Assembly (NCBI GenBank): GCA_024742455.1
Contig: JANSYL010000004.1
Coordinates: 62,001-126,000, forward strand
Direction: 5' to 3'
Source of the DNA: Paracoccaceae bacterium
GTDB taxonomy: Bacteria > Pseudomonadota > Alphaproteobacteria > Rhodobacterales > Rhodobacteraceae
Length of the DNA: 64,000 bases
In this document: positions 17,779-26,275 of the stretch, piece after piece
Layout: each line of letters opens with the position of its first letter
Position numbering within the stretch: the stretch's first letter is position 1
Program-made: the position numbers and the translations under genes
Notes under the pieces: model-generated
What the model was told of the DNA's origin: nothing
What the model saw: the letters and a program-made list of their open reading frames with translations, nothing else
Databases searched by the model: none

Positions 17779-18042
17779 ATGCTGATGTTCGGCCGGATGG
17801 CCCTGTTGCTGCTGATTGGTCTGACGGTGGTCTATGTCTGCCTGTTCTTCTATTTCCGGTCGGGCGCGAAGATGCGGCTGGAAGAGGACTGGGTGATGGA
17901 GGGCCGCCCCGGAGACCGCGACGACTGGGTGGGCGACCGCCTGGCCCCGCGCGCACGTCGCATCCGCAACTGGCTGGTGGTGCTGGTTTACCTGGTGCCG
18001 ATGGCGGGTTTGAGCGTCTTTGTCTGGATCACGAACGGCTAA
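17779..18042 (+). CDS. Small two-segment membrane protein, Rhodobacterales-conserved
   Basis: An 87-residue membrane protein: segment 1 at about 5-25 (MALLLLIGLTVVYVCLFFYF), a charged middle (RLEEDWVMEGRPGDRDDWVGDRLAPRA region) and segment 2 at about 63-83. I recall similar small proteins throughout Rhodobacteraceae but know no function. The ATG at 17779 places the first membrane segment at the N terminus. Its stop codon TAA overlaps the AGGAGG ribosome binding site of the DUF1523 gene that starts 10 bases later, so the two are an operon and probably work together in the membrane. Confidence 0.78.
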   Translation: MLMFGRMALLLLIGLTVVYVCLFFYFRSGAKMRLEEDWVMEGRPGDRDDWVGDRLAPRARRIRNWLVVLVYLVPMAGLSVFVWITNG

Positions 18043-18052
18043 GGAGGGCGCG

Positions 18053-18661
18053 ATGCGCTGGCCCCGGATCATCTTCTGGCTACTGGTCGCGCTGATCTTC
18101 GGCGCGTTCCTGCATTACACCCTGCCGCAGCGCGACATCGTGCGGATCGTGAATACCGAATCGCGCCTGTTCACCCCGGAGGGGCTGAACCGGTTCTTCT
18201 ATGCCAGCGAAGACGGCGGATCGGCGGCAACGGGGGTGCAGCGCGATGTGCGTTTCATCAACACGGTGCGTGCGGACGGGGATGTGAGCGTCTATCGCAA
18301 CGAGGATACGAGCCTGTTCTGGCCGCCCTATTTCAAGTTCGACAGTCAGGATCTGCAGACCGAGGCCGCGAATTTCGTTTCGACCGCCGATGATCCGCAA
18401 TGGGTGGCCGTCACCCATTACGGCTGGCGGTCGCGGTTTCTGACCACCTATCCCAATGCGGTGGCGATAAGGCCCGTGGCGGGACCCGAGGTGAGCCTGT
18501 TTCCCTGGGTCAATGTCGTGATCCTGGCGATACTGGCCCTGTTCGTCTTCATGGCCTGGCGGATCTGGGAACGGTTCGAGGACCGGGTGATCGACCCCGT
18601 TTGGGACCGGATCGCCGTGACCTGGGCCAAGCTGCGCGACCGGATCGCCGGGCGAGGGTGA
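18053..18661 (+). CDS. DUF1523 family membrane protein
   Basis: A 202-residue protein of the DUF1523 family, typical of Rhodobacterales. It has an N-terminal membrane anchor (about 5-22), an extracytoplasmic domain with TESRLFTPEGLNRFFYASEDGG and NEDTSLFWPPYFKFDSQDLQTEA stretches, and a second membrane segment (about 155-175) before a charged cytoplasmic tail. The start at 18053 is fixed by AGGAGG 5 bases upstream. It is co-transcribed with the small membrane protein before it. Function unknown. Confidence 0.85.
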   Translation: MRWPRIIFWLLVALIFGAFLHYTLPQRDIVRIVNTESRLFTPEGLNRFFYASEDGGSAATGVQRDVRFINTVRADGDVSVYRNEDTSLFWPPYFKFDSQDLQTEAANFVSTADDPQWVAVTHYGWRSRFLTTYPNAVAIRPVAGPEVSLFPWVNVVILAILALFVFMAWRIWERFEDRVIDPVWDRIAVTWAKLRDRIAGRG

Positions 18662-18774
18662 AGGGGGCGCTCCCGTCCCGGTCGGCCTTGCGGCCTGCCC
18701 GGGTTGGGCGTGGCGCCCGCCGGTAGCGGGCGCGGGCGCGCTTCAATCCGGCGCCCTGCAGGTCGTTGGGCCGG

Positions 18775-18802
18775 GACGCCGGTATTTTCGGAAAGATGAA
18801 GG
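18775..18802 (+). repeat. Intergenic repeat tail, short copy (R8)
   Basis: GACGCCGGTATTTTCGGAAA followed by GATGAAGG: a diverged copy of the dispersed GGTATTT...GAAGCAAAGA element found at seven other intergenic places in the window, in the same orientation. Confidence 0.55.
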
Positions 18803-18803
18803 T

Positions 18804-21152
18804 CTATTCGCCGTAGGGCACCCAGACGGTTTTGACCTCGGTGGCGGCGTTCAGGAACGGCCTGGCGTCAAGATCGGGGGCGTGCCAGTCGGGGTTGCCC
18901 GCATGGTTCAGCCAGAGGCGTTTGAGATTGCCCGCTGCGGCATGGTCGAGGCGGGCGCGGTTCGTGTCGCCCGCGAAGCACCAGAGCGCGTCCAGATCGA
19001 GATGGGCGGCAAGCGTTTCGGCAAGGGGCTGCACGGGGCCGGTGACGATGTTGACGACCCCCGGCGGCACGTCCGAGGTGTCGAGCACCTGGTAAAGATC
19101 GGTCGCGGCCAGCGGGCAGGCGGCGGAGGGGACAAGGATCACCCGGTTGCCCATGGCGAGGGCGGGCGCGAGGAGGGAGACCGCGCCGAGCAGCGGCGCA
19201 TCATCGGGAGCGATGATGCCGATCATGCCCACCGGTTCGCGCAGCGCCAGCGCCATGCCCCGGATCGGGACGTCAGCGGCGCGCCCGTCGAATTTGTCGG
19301 CCCAGGCGGCACAGGTGAAGAGCCGCTCGATGGCGGTGGTGACCTCGGCCCCGGCGGCGTCGGCCCCGGTCATCGCACTGATGCGGGCGGCGAATTCGGC
19401 GGCGCGGGCGGAGAGGTTTTCGGCGATATAGTAGAGGATTTGCGCACGCAGATGCCCGGTGGTCTTCGACCAACCGGAGGCAGCGCGCGCGGCCTCGACC
19501 GCGTTGCGGATATCCTTGCGGTTGCCGGTGCCGACTTGGCCCAGAAGCGCGCCATCGGGCGACCAGACCGGGGTGGAATAGCCGCTGTCGGGGCGGGCCT
19601 GTTTGCCGCCGATATACATCTTGGCGGTGCGGTCGAGATCGGGGGCCTTGGGCGTGTCGGGGGCGGCGATGGGGGCGATCACCGGGGCGGGGTTCAGCGG
19701 CGCTGTGGGCTTGAGATAGGCATCAAGCCCTTCCCACCCGCCTTCGCGCCCGAACCCGCTTTCACGCACACCGCCGAAGGGGGCGGCGGCGTCGAAAAGG
19801 TTGGTGGCGTTCACCCAGACGACGCCTGCAGCCAGTTTCGGCGCGATATCGAGAGCGAGGTTGAGGTTTTCCGTCCAGACCGAGGCCGCCAGCCCGTAGC
19901 GGGTGTTGTTCGCGATCTCGACCGCTTCGGCCGGGGTGCGGAAGGTGGTGGCGACGAGGACGGGGCCGAAGATTTCCTCCTGCATCAGGGGCGCGGCGGG
20001 GGAGAGGCCGGTGATGAGCGTCGGCAGGTAGACGGCGCCGCCTGCGGGCAGGTCGAGGGGGGCGCGATAGGTGTCGCCTTCGGTATTGGCATCGACCAGC
20101 GCGGTCACCCGCTGATGCTGGACCGGGTCCACGAGGCTGCCGATATCGATGCATTTGTCGAGCGGGTCGCCGAGGCGCAGCCTGGCCATGCGCGCCCTGA
20201 GCCGGGCATAGACATCCTCGGCGATGCCTTCCTGCACCAGCAGGCGGGAGCCTGCGCAGCAGACCTGACCCTGGTTGAACCAGATCGCATCGACCAGCCC
20301 CTCGATCGCGCTGTCGATGTCGGCGTCGTCGAAGATCATGTAGGGGGATTTGCCGCCCAGTTCGAGCGTCAGGGATTTGCCCGATCCGGCGGTCGCCTGC
20401 CGGATGCGGCGGCCCACGCTGGTCGATCCGGTGAAGGCGATCTTGGCCACGCCCGGGTGATCGACAAGGGCCGCGCCGGTGTCACCATCGCCGGTGACGA
20501 TGTTGACGACGCCCGGGGGCACCCCGGCCTCGCGGCAGATATCGGCGAAGAGCAGGGCGGTGAGCGAGGTGTATTCGGCGGGTTTCAGCACCACGGTGTT
20601 CCCGGCGGCGAGCGCCGGGGCGATTTTCCAGGCCAGCATCAAAAGGGGGAAGTTCCACGGGATGATCTGGCCGCAGACGCCGATGGGGGCATGGCCCGGG
20701 CGTTCGGAATCGCGCAGCTGCGCAAGGCCTGCATGGTGGTAGAAATGCCGCTGCGCCAGCGGGATGTCGATGTCGCGGCTTTCGCGGATGGGTTTGCCGT
20801 TATCCATCGTCTCAAGCACGGCGAAGAGGCGCGCGTGTTTCTGGAGCAGGCGCGCGATGGCGTAGAGGATGCGCGCCCGGGCGTGGCAGGTGAGGCCGGA
20901 CCATGCTGGGAAGGCATCGGTGGCCGCTGCAACGGCGGCGTCGATATCTGCAGCGGTGCCCTGGGTGACCCGGGCCAGCACCTCGCCCGTCGCCGGGTTC
21001 TTCGTGGCGAAGGGGTCACCGGGGCCGGTGAAGGCGCCGCCGATGAAATGGCCGAAACGCGCGCCGTGCCGGGCGATCCAGTCCCGCGCCTCGGCATCCG
21101 ATTCCGGGGCGGGTCCGTAGGCCATCGAGTCGAAGATTTCGCGGGTGGTCAT
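18804..21152 (-). CDS. Aldehyde dehydrogenase, ALDH16-type (tandem domains)
   Basis: A 782-residue protein with a complete N-terminal aldehyde dehydrogenase (about 1-490; Glu264 in LELGGKSP and Cys298 in NQGQVCCAG) followed by a linker and a second, shortened ALDH-like domain (about 505-782) that keeps the cofactor-type fold (IAPDDAPLLGA, PPGVVNIVTG) but ends without a catalytic cysteine domain. This architecture is that of ALDH16; a Loktanella member from the same family of bacteria has been studied structurally. It is encoded downstream of deoC with a small membrane protein between, so the likely job is oxidation of acetaldehyde released by deoxyribose-phosphate aldolase. Confidence 0.9.
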   Translation of the reverse strand: MTTREIFDSMAYGPAPESDAEARDWIARHGARFGHFIGGAFTGPGDPFATKNPATGEVLARVTQGTAADIDAAVAAATDAFPAWSGLTCHARARILYAIARLLQKHARLFAVLETMDNGKPIRESRDIDIPLAQRHFYHHAGLAQLRDSERPGHAPIGVCGQIIPWNFPLLMLAWKIAPALAAGNTVVLKPAEYTSLTALLFADICREAGVPPGVVNIVTGDGDTGAALVDHPGVAKIAFTGSTSVGRRIRQATAGSGKSLTLELGGKSPYMIFDDADIDSAIEGLVDAIWFNQGQVCCAGSRLLVQEGIAEDVYARLRARMARLRLGDPLDKCIDIGSLVDPVQHQRVTALVDANTEGDTYRAPLDLPAGGAVYLPTLITGLSPAAPLMQEEIFGPVLVATTFRTPAEAVEIANNTRYGLAASVWTENLNLALDIAPKLAAGVVWVNATNLFDAAAPFGGVRESGFGREGGWEGLDAYLKPTAPLNPAPVIAPIAAPDTPKAPDLDRTAKMYIGGKQARPDSGYSTPVWSPDGALLGQVGTGNRKDIRNAVEAARAASGWSKTTGHLRAQILYYIAENLSARAAEFAARISAMTGADAAGAEVTTAIERLFTCAAWADKFDGRAADVPIRGMALALREPVGMIGIIAPDDAPLLGAVSLLAPALAMGNRVILVPSAACPLAATDLYQVLDTSDVPPGVVNIVTGPVQPLAETLAAHLDLDALWCFAGDTNRARLDHAAAGNLKRLWLNHAGNPDWHAPDLDARPFLNAATEVKTVWVPYGE

Positions 21153-21166
21153 GGAATGCCCCGTGG

Positions 21167-21439
21167 CTAAAGGAAGAAATAGAGAACCGCGATGCCGAGG
21201 ATCATCGTGACCCCGCCGCGCGCGCCCCTGGCCTTGTCGGTGGCCGTGGCCAGATCGGCGAATTTCCCGGGCATGTCATCGCGGTCGGACCGGTTGCGGT
21301 AGCGGGTGTAGAAGGTCTGCTTGTCCTCGGGCGGCAGGCGGTCGGCGAGCTTGTCGGCCTGCCGCTGGTAGAACACCGAGAGCGCCGCGCCGAGACCCGC
21401 GAGGATCAAAAGGATCAGCATTTGCAGGTTGATGAACAT
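21167..21439 (-). CDS. Small membrane protein between deoC and ALDH16
   Basis: A 90-residue protein with an N-terminal membrane segment (about 8-25), a charged central region (QRQADKLADRLPPEDKQTFY, then RYRNRSDRDDMPGKF) and a C-terminal hydrophobic end (GGVTMILGIAVLYFFL), so probably both ends are in the membrane. The ATG at 21439 begins 7 bases after the deoC stop; a longer upstream start would overlap deoC. It is co-transcribed with deoC and the ALDH16 gene. I do not recognise a family. Confidence 0.72.
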   Translation of the reverse strand: MFINLQMLILLILAGLGAALSVFYQRQADKLADRLPPEDKQTFYTRYRNRSDRDDMPGKFADLATATDKARGARGGVTMILGIAVLYFFL

Positions 21440-21446
21440 CGCCCGC

Positions 21447-22442
21447 TCACCCCATCGGATGCCGCCAGGCGGCGGAATAGGCGCCGGTGGCGTGGTGTTC
21501 GAGCTGGCGTTCGATGTCACCCAACAGGCTGGAGGCGCCGAAGCGGAACAGCTCGGGCTTGAGCCAGGGGTCGCCCAGTTCCTCTTTCATCATGGCCATG
21601 TAGACCAGCGCATCCTTGGCCTTTGAAATCCCGCCCGCGGGTTTGTAGCCGACGCGGAACCCGGTCGCGGCCTCGTAGGCGCGGATGGCGCGGATCATGG
21701 TGAGGGTCACGGGCAGGGTGGCGTTGACGCTTTCCTTGCCGGTGGAGGTCTTGATGAAATCGGCCCCGGCCATCATGCAGACCAGCGACGCCCGGGCGAC
21801 ATTGCGCAAGCTGCCAAGTTCGCCGGTGGCCAGGATCGCCTTCACATGCGCCTCGCCACAGGCGGCGCGGAAGGCGCACATTTCATCGTATAGCGCCTGC
21901 CAGTTGCCGGTCAGGACGTGGCGGCGGGAGATGACGATGTCGATTTCCGCCGCGCCCGCCTTGACGCTTTCCTCGATCTCGCGGACGCGCAGGTGGAAAG
22001 GCGACAGGCCCGCCGGAAAGCCGGTGGAGACGGCCGCGACGGGGATGGCCGTGCCCGCCAGCGCCTCGACCGCCGTCGGCACCATCTCGTGATAGACGCA
22101 GACAGCCCCGGTGGTCAGCGGCGGCAGGCCGAGCGCGTCGAGGATATCGGCGCGCACGGGGGTGCGGGCCTTGGCGCAGAGGCGGCGGACGCGGCCGGGC
22201 GTGTCGTCACCGGCCAGTGTCGTCAGGTCAATGAGCGTGATCGCGCGGGCAAGCCAGGCGGCCTGGTAGGATTTCTTGACCGTCCGGCGGCCCGGCAGCG
22301 TGGCAGCGCGGCGTTCGATGGCCGAGGTGTTGGCCTGCACCCGTGCGACCCAGTCGAGATCGAGCGGAAGCCCCGCGTTGCGGTTGGCATGGACCTGCGG
22401 CAGCTGCGCGGTATCGTGAAGGTGGGTGGCGGTCTCGGTCAT
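21447..22442 (-). CDS. deoC: Deoxyribose-phosphate aldolase
   Basis: Class I aldolase that splits 2-deoxyribose 5-phosphate into glyceraldehyde 3-phosphate and acetaldehyde. The Schiff-base lysine lies in HVKAILATGEL and the second active-site lysine in GADFIKTSTGK, both as in DeoC; GYKPAGGISKAKD forms the phosphate site. At 331 residues it is of the longer type with an N-terminal extension (about 50 residues) like eukaryotic DERA. It heads a minus-strand unit with a small membrane protein and ALDH16, which can remove the acetaldehyde. The start at 22442 faces rpe across a 133-base divergent spacer. Confidence 0.95.
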   Translation of the reverse strand: MTETATHLHDTAQLPQVHANRNAGLPLDLDWVARVQANTSAIERRAATLPGRRTVKKSYQAAWLARAITLIDLTTLAGDDTPGRVRRLCAKARTPVRADILDALGLPPLTTGAVCVYHEMVPTAVEALAGTAIPVAAVSTGFPAGLSPFHLRVREIEESVKAGAAEIDIVISRRHVLTGNWQALYDEMCAFRAACGEAHVKAILATGELGSLRNVARASLVCMMAGADFIKTSTGKESVNATLPVTLTMIRAIRAYEAATGFRVGYKPAGGISKAKDALVYMAMMKEELGDPWLKPELFRFGASSLLGDIERQLEHHATGAYSAAWRHPMG

Positions 22443-22575
22443 CGGGGCATCCGGATCGGCAAGGACGAAAGCGTCTCACAGGGGGCGGGCTATCGCAAGC
22501 GGGTGGCACGGGCGTGACAGGGGCGTCATCGCAGGGTAGGCAGCAGGTGTCACCGTCATTCAAGGGGCCGTTCCC

Positions 22576-23253
22576 ATGTCTTTCGACCGTTCCGTGAAGA
22601 TCGCGCCCTCGATCCTGTCGGCGGATTTCGCCGATCTTGGGCGCGAGATCCGGGCGATCGAGGACCAGGGGGCCGACTGGGTGCATGTGGACGTGATGGA
22701 CGGGCATTTCGTGCCCAACCTGACCTTCGGCCCGATGGCGGTGAAGGCGTTCCGGAAACATGTCAGAACGGTGATGGACGTGCATCTTATGATCGCGCCG
22801 GTCGACCCCTATATCGAGGCCTATGCCGAAGCCGGGGCGGATGTGCTGACCGCCCATGTCGAGGCGGGGCCGCATATCCACCGCACGCTGCAGGCGATCC
22901 GGGGGGCGGGGATGAAGGCAGGCGTCGCGCTGAACCCCGGCACGCCGGCGGCGGCGGTGGCGCATCTGCTGGACATGATCGACCTGGTTTGCGTGATGAC
23001 CGTGAACCCCGGGTACGGGGGACAGAAATTCATCGACATGACAGGCAAGATCGCGGAGTTGCGGGCGATGATCGGCGACCGTCCGGTGCATATCGAGGTG
23101 GATGGCGGGGTTGATCCCGAGACCGCGGCACGGGTGGTTGAGGCCGGGGCGGATGTGCTGGTGGCCGGTTCGGCGGTGTTCCGGGGCGGGTCGGTGGACG
23201 CGCCCGAGGTTTACGGGGCCAACATGGCGGCGATCCGGGCCGCGCTGGCGTAA
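22576..23253 (+). CDS. rpe: Ribulose-phosphate 3-epimerase
   Basis: TIM-barrel metalloenzyme of 225 residues interconverting ribulose 5-phosphate and xylulose 5-phosphate in the pentose phosphate pathway (and Calvin cycle where present). Motifs: [15 protein letters not shown] at the N terminus, [18 protein letters not shown] (metal His/Asp), [18 protein letters not shown] (phosphate loop region) and [16 protein letters not shown] lies 9 bases upstream of the ATG. It stands alone on the plus strand, followed by an intergenic repeat copy. Confidence 0.96.
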   Translation: MSFDRSVKIAPSILSADFADLGREIRAIEDQGADWVHVDVMDGHFVPNLTFGPMAVKAFRKHVRTVMDVHLMIAPVDPYIEAYAEAGADVLTAHVEAGPHIHRTLQAIRGAGMKAGVALNPGTPAAAVAHLLDMIDLVCVMTVNPGYGGQKFIDMTGKIAELRAMIGDRPVHIEVDGGVDPETAARVVEAGADVLVAGSAVFRGGSVDAPEVYGANMAAIRAALA

Positions 23254-23290
23254 CCGGCCTGTTCTGTTTCGAAGGTTTTCTTCAAGGGCC

Positions 23291-23380
23291 GGGTGGGCCC
23301 GCCCACCCACCCCTTTTCGGGGGCGCTGCCCCCCGCGCTGTGCGCGTCCCCCGAGGGTATTCGGGAAGCAAAGAGGGCGG
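23291..23380 (+). repeat. Intergenic repeat, long copy (R1)
   Basis: The element consists of a GGTGGGCCCGCCCACC palindrome, a GGGGGCGCTGCCCCC palindrome and a tail reading CCCCGAGGGTATTCGGGAAG then CAAAGAGG. It fills the space between convergent rpe and the OmpA-family gene. Related copies occur at 24706, 27731 and 43571 (long) and 18775, 34394, 51347 and 59236 (short). Confidence 0.75.
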
Positions 23381-23411
23381 GGGAGTCGTGCGAGCCGGGG
23401 CGGTGCGCGGC

Positions 23412-24629
23412 CTACCCGCAGCTGATCTCGACCCGCCGGTTGAGTGAGCGGCCCGCCTCATCGTCATTGCTGGCGATGGGGTCATCCTCACCCCGGCCGA
23501 GTGCGGTCATGCGTCCGGCATCGAGGCCCCGGGCAACAAGGGCGGCCACCACCGAAGCGGCGCGGCGTTGCGACAGGTCGCGGTTGTAATCGGCGGCGCC
23601 CTCGCTGGAGGAATGGCCGATGATGCGGATCTCGGTCGCCGGATCACCGGCAAGACCGGCGAAGAGATCATCGAGCACGGGGGCGGAGCCCGGGCGGATC
23701 ACGTCGGAATCGAAATCGAAACCGATGCCGTACACGGTGTCGCCGCAGCCGAGGCCTGCGGGTTCGGCCGGTTCGGCACAGACCGGTCCGCCGGTCGAGG
23801 GGGCGCCGTCATAGACCCGGAAGGGCGCGCCATTGGTCGAACGCACGCCCCGCAGATCGCCCGCGGGATCGACGATCAGGATGAATTGCGAGGCGATGCC
23901 GGCGTCATCCTGACCGAGCGCGCGCAGCACGGTGCCGTCGACCGTGCCCTCGAGCCGGCCTTCGTCATCGTAGCAGCCGGTCACGGTTACCCCGTCCTGG
24001 GCAAGTTCGATATCGACACCGCGCCCGTCCCAGATGCCGGTGAAGCGGTCCGACGGCGCGACCGCCTCCTGCCGGCCGTTGCCGATGATCTCGGAGAACT
24101 CGAAAAAGGTGGCGTCGGTCTGGATGTCGAGCCCGCCTTCGAGGCGCAGGGTGATCCAGCGCACCGGTGGCTGATCGGCTGCGAGCGTCAGTTCCGTGAC
24201 CTCGCCGCGCGCGTCATGGGCGGTGAGCGTAGCGGAGGCGAGCGGGGTGAAGGGGCCGTTGGGGCCGGTGGCGGAGCCGAGCACGGTCACGGTCTGGAAA
24301 AAGGTCTGGGAGGGGCTGGGGGTTTCAAGGACATCCGGCACGGCGAAGCGGTCGAAGACGGTGAGGGCGGGCAGGGCAAGCACCATCTCGACCGCCGCCG
24401 TGGCATCGCCGGGCCGCGGGGTGGCGCCGTATTTGACGGGATTGCCGTCGATTGCGGACAGCACGTGGTTGAGATCGGTGCGAAGGTCCTGGCCCCCGGT
24501 GGAGACCGAGACCGGCAGGACGCCCTGGGCGAAGCTGAGCAGGTCGACCGGTTCGGGCGCATCCTGACCGATGGCGGCACCGGTCAGAAGCGCGGTGGCG
24601 AGGGTTGAGGCGGCAAAGATCCTGAACAT
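23412..24629 (-). CDS. OmpA family outer-membrane/periplasmic protein
   Basis: A 405-residue exported protein. A signal peptide (about 1-21, LATALLTGAAIGQ) is followed by a roughly 280-residue unrecognised region that is beta-rich, and a C-terminal OmpA peptidoglycan-binding domain (about 295-405) with IGFDFDSDVIRP, IRIIGHSSSEGAADYNRDLS, QRRAASVVAALVARGL and SLNRRVEISCG. It probably anchors to peptidoglycan in the periplasm. GGAGGG stands 7 bases upstream of the ATG at 24629; the open frame further upstream is GC-rich repeat DNA and not part of it. It is flanked by two repeat copies. Confidence 0.87.
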   Translation of the reverse strand: MFRIFAASTLATALLTGAAIGQDAPEPVDLLSFAQGVLPVSVSTGGQDLRTDLNHVLSAIDGNPVKYGATPRPGDATAAVEMVLALPALTVFDRFAVPDVLETPSPSQTFFQTVTVLGSATGPNGPFTPLASATLTAHDARGEVTELTLAADQPPVRWITLRLEGGLDIQTDATFFEFSEIIGNGRQEAVAPSDRFTGIWDGRGVDIELAQDGVTVTGCYDDEGRLEGTVDGTVLRALGQDDAGIASQFILIVDPAGDLRGVRSTNGAPFRVYDGAPSTGGPVCAEPAEPAGLGCGDTVYGIGFDFDSDVIRPGSAPVLDDLFAGLAGDPATEIRIIGHSSSEGAADYNRDLSQRRAASVVAALVARGLDAGRMTALGRGEDDPIASNDDEAGRSLNRRVEISCG

Positions 24630-24705
24630 CGGCGGGCCCTCCGGTCGTGGCGGGGAGCATAGGCTCTGGAAGGGGCTGCGGCAATCCTGGCGGTTTGACG
24701 GCGGC

Positions 24706-24785
24706 GGTGGGCCCGCCACCCCTTTTTGGGGGGCGCTGCCCCCGGCCTCCGGCCACCCCCGAGGTATCGGGGAAGCAAAGAGAGC
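24706..24785 (+). repeat. Intergenic repeat, long copy (R2)
   Basis: GGTGGGCCCGCCACC, then GGGGGCGCTGCCCCC, then a tail with CCCCGAGGTATCGGGGAAGC and AAAGAG. It lies between two minus-strand genes (ccr and the OmpA-family gene), yet reads in the plus direction like all other copies. Confidence 0.75.
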
Positions 24786-24865
24786 GGGAACGGCGCGGTA
24801 TACGGCGCGGCGCGATCCAGAATGGCGGGCGGAGGGTTGTGCGTTTGCGGACAGGGCCGGGGTGT

Positions 24866-26158
24866 TCAGCCGGCCGGCCCAGCGTCCAGCACATCCTCCA
24901 GCGTCCGCAGCCCAGTGCGCGGTGCCTGCACCAGCACCGCCATGTTGCCGGGTTTGTGTTCGTTGCGGCGCATTTTCATGTGGGCGGCGGGCAGGTCTTC
25001 CCAGGTGAAGACCTCGGACATGCAGGGGTCGAGGCGGCGTTCGAGCATCAGCTTGTTGGCGGCGGCGGCCTGTTTGAGATGGGCGAAGTGGCTGCCCTGC
25101 AGGCGTTTTTGGTGGGACCACATGTGGCGGACGTCGAAGGTGCAGTTGTAGCCCGAGGTGCCCGCGCAGATCACCACCATGCCGCCGCGTTTGACGACGA
25201 AGGTGGAGACGGGGAAGGTCGCCTCGCCGGGGTGTTCGAAGACCATGTCGACATTCACGCCCTTGCCGGTGATCTCCCAGATTGCCTTGCCGAACTTGCG
25301 GACCTCGGCGAACCAGTCCTTGTAGTCCTCGGTCCCCACTTCGGGCAGGCGGCCCCAGCAGTTGAAGTCTTTCCGGTTGATGACGCCCTTGGCGCCGAGG
25401 CCCATGACGAAGTCACGCTTGTCCTCGTCGGAGATGACGCCGATCGCATTGGCCCCTGCGGTATTGATCAGCTGGATCGCGAAGGAGCCGAGGCCGCCCG
25501 AAGCGCCCCAGACCAGAACGTTCTGGCCGGGTTTCAGGTCATGGGGTTCATGGCCGAAGAGCATCCGGTAGGCGGTGGCCAGCGTCAGGGTGTAACAGGC
25601 GCTTTCTTCCCAGGTCAGGTGCTTGGGGCGCGGCATCAATTGCTGCGATTGCACGCGGGTGAATTGCGCGAAAGAGCCGTCGGCGGTTTCATAGCCCCAG
25701 ATGCGCTGGCTGGGCGACAGCATCGGGTCGCCGCCATTGCATTCCTCGTCATCGCCATCGTCCTGGTTGCAATGGACCACGACCTCGTCGCCCACCTTCC
25801 AGCGGGTGACCTTGTCGCCGACGGCCCAGACGATACCGGCGGCATCCGAGCCGATGATGGCGTAGGGCGCCTTGTGCTGCAGGAAGACCGATTGCGGCTG
25901 GCCGAGGCAGGCCCAGACGCCGTTGTAGTTGACGCCTGCGGCCATCACGAGGACGAGCACATCGTGGCTGTCAAGTTCAGGCACATCGACCACCTCGACC
26001 TTCAGGGCGTCGGTGGGTTCGCCATGCCGTTCCTGGCGCAGGATCCAGCCATACATCTGTTTCGGCACATAGCCGAGCGGGGGCATCTCGCCCATTTCGT
26101 AGAGGTCTTTTTCCGGCGCGTCATAGGTGGCGATGGAATGGTCGGTGTCGAGGGCCAT
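24866..26158 (-). CDS. ccr: Crotonyl-CoA carboxylase/reductase
   Basis: Key enzyme of the ethylmalonyl-CoA pathway: reductive carboxylation of crotonyl-CoA with NADPH and CO2 to (2S)-ethylmalonyl-CoA, allowing growth on acetate and other C2 units without the glyoxylate shunt. The 430-residue length and the N-terminal extension typical of Ccr (EKDLYEMGEMPPLGYVPKQM) are present, as is the MDR Rossmann motif VWGASGGLGSFAIQL. The CO2-pocket-type residues of the family cannot be placed exactly by eye. A candidate ACTTTGCAAA operator lies about 80 bases upstream at 26233-26250. Ecm lies nearby on the other strand. Confidence 0.96.
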   Translation of the reverse strand: MALDTDHSIATYDAPEKDLYEMGEMPPLGYVPKQMYGWILRQERHGEPTDALKVEVVDVPELDSHDVLVLVMAAGVNYNGVWACLGQPQSVFLQHKAPYAIIGSDAAGIVWAVGDKVTRWKVGDEVVVHCNQDDGDDEECNGGDPMLSPSQRIWGYETADGSFAQFTRVQSQQLMPRPKHLTWEESACYTLTLATAYRMLFGHEPHDLKPGQNVLVWGASGGLGSFAIQLINTAGANAIGVISDEDKRDFVMGLGAKGVINRKDFNCWGRLPEVGTEDYKDWFAEVRKFGKAIWEITGKGVNVDMVFEHPGEATFPVSTFVVKRGGMVVICAGTSGYNCTFDVRHMWSHQKRLQGSHFAHLKQAAAANKLMLERRLDPCMSEVFTWEDLPAAHMKMRRNEHKPGNMAVLVQAPRTGLRTLEDVLDAGPAG

Positions 26159-26232
26159 CGAAGCGTCCTTCCGGGTTAGGCTATGCCGCGCTGCGGAATC
26201 GCGGCGTCAGGTTGGCGGCAGGGGTATGGGCC

Positions 26233-26250
26233 TTTGCGCAACTTTGCAAA
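26233..26250 (-). promoter_or_regulatory. Candidate ScfR-type (RamB/PccR-like) operator upstream of ccr
   Basis: On the plus strand the site reads TTTGCGCAACTTTGCAAA. It holds the palindrome TTTGCAAA (26243-26250), preceded 10 bases earlier by a second TTTGC half. ACTTTGCAAA is the core of RamB sites, and TTTGCAAA repeats are the described PccR target for propionyl-CoA genes in Rhodobacter. It lies 75-92 bases before the ccr start. Assignment is by motif memory. Confidence 0.45.
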
Positions 26251-26275
26251 CAGGAAATGGCGTTGTCGTGAAATA

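Noticed and set aside
18882-21170. 762-codon plus-strand open frame
   Set aside because: Antisense to the ALDH16 gene, Gly/Arg/Asp-rich with no domain; a shadow of GC-rich codon bias.
23291-23380. Interpreting the long repeat copies simply as terminators
   Set aside because: No T-run follows the hairpins and one copy lies in a divergent promoter region, so terminator function does not explain the family.
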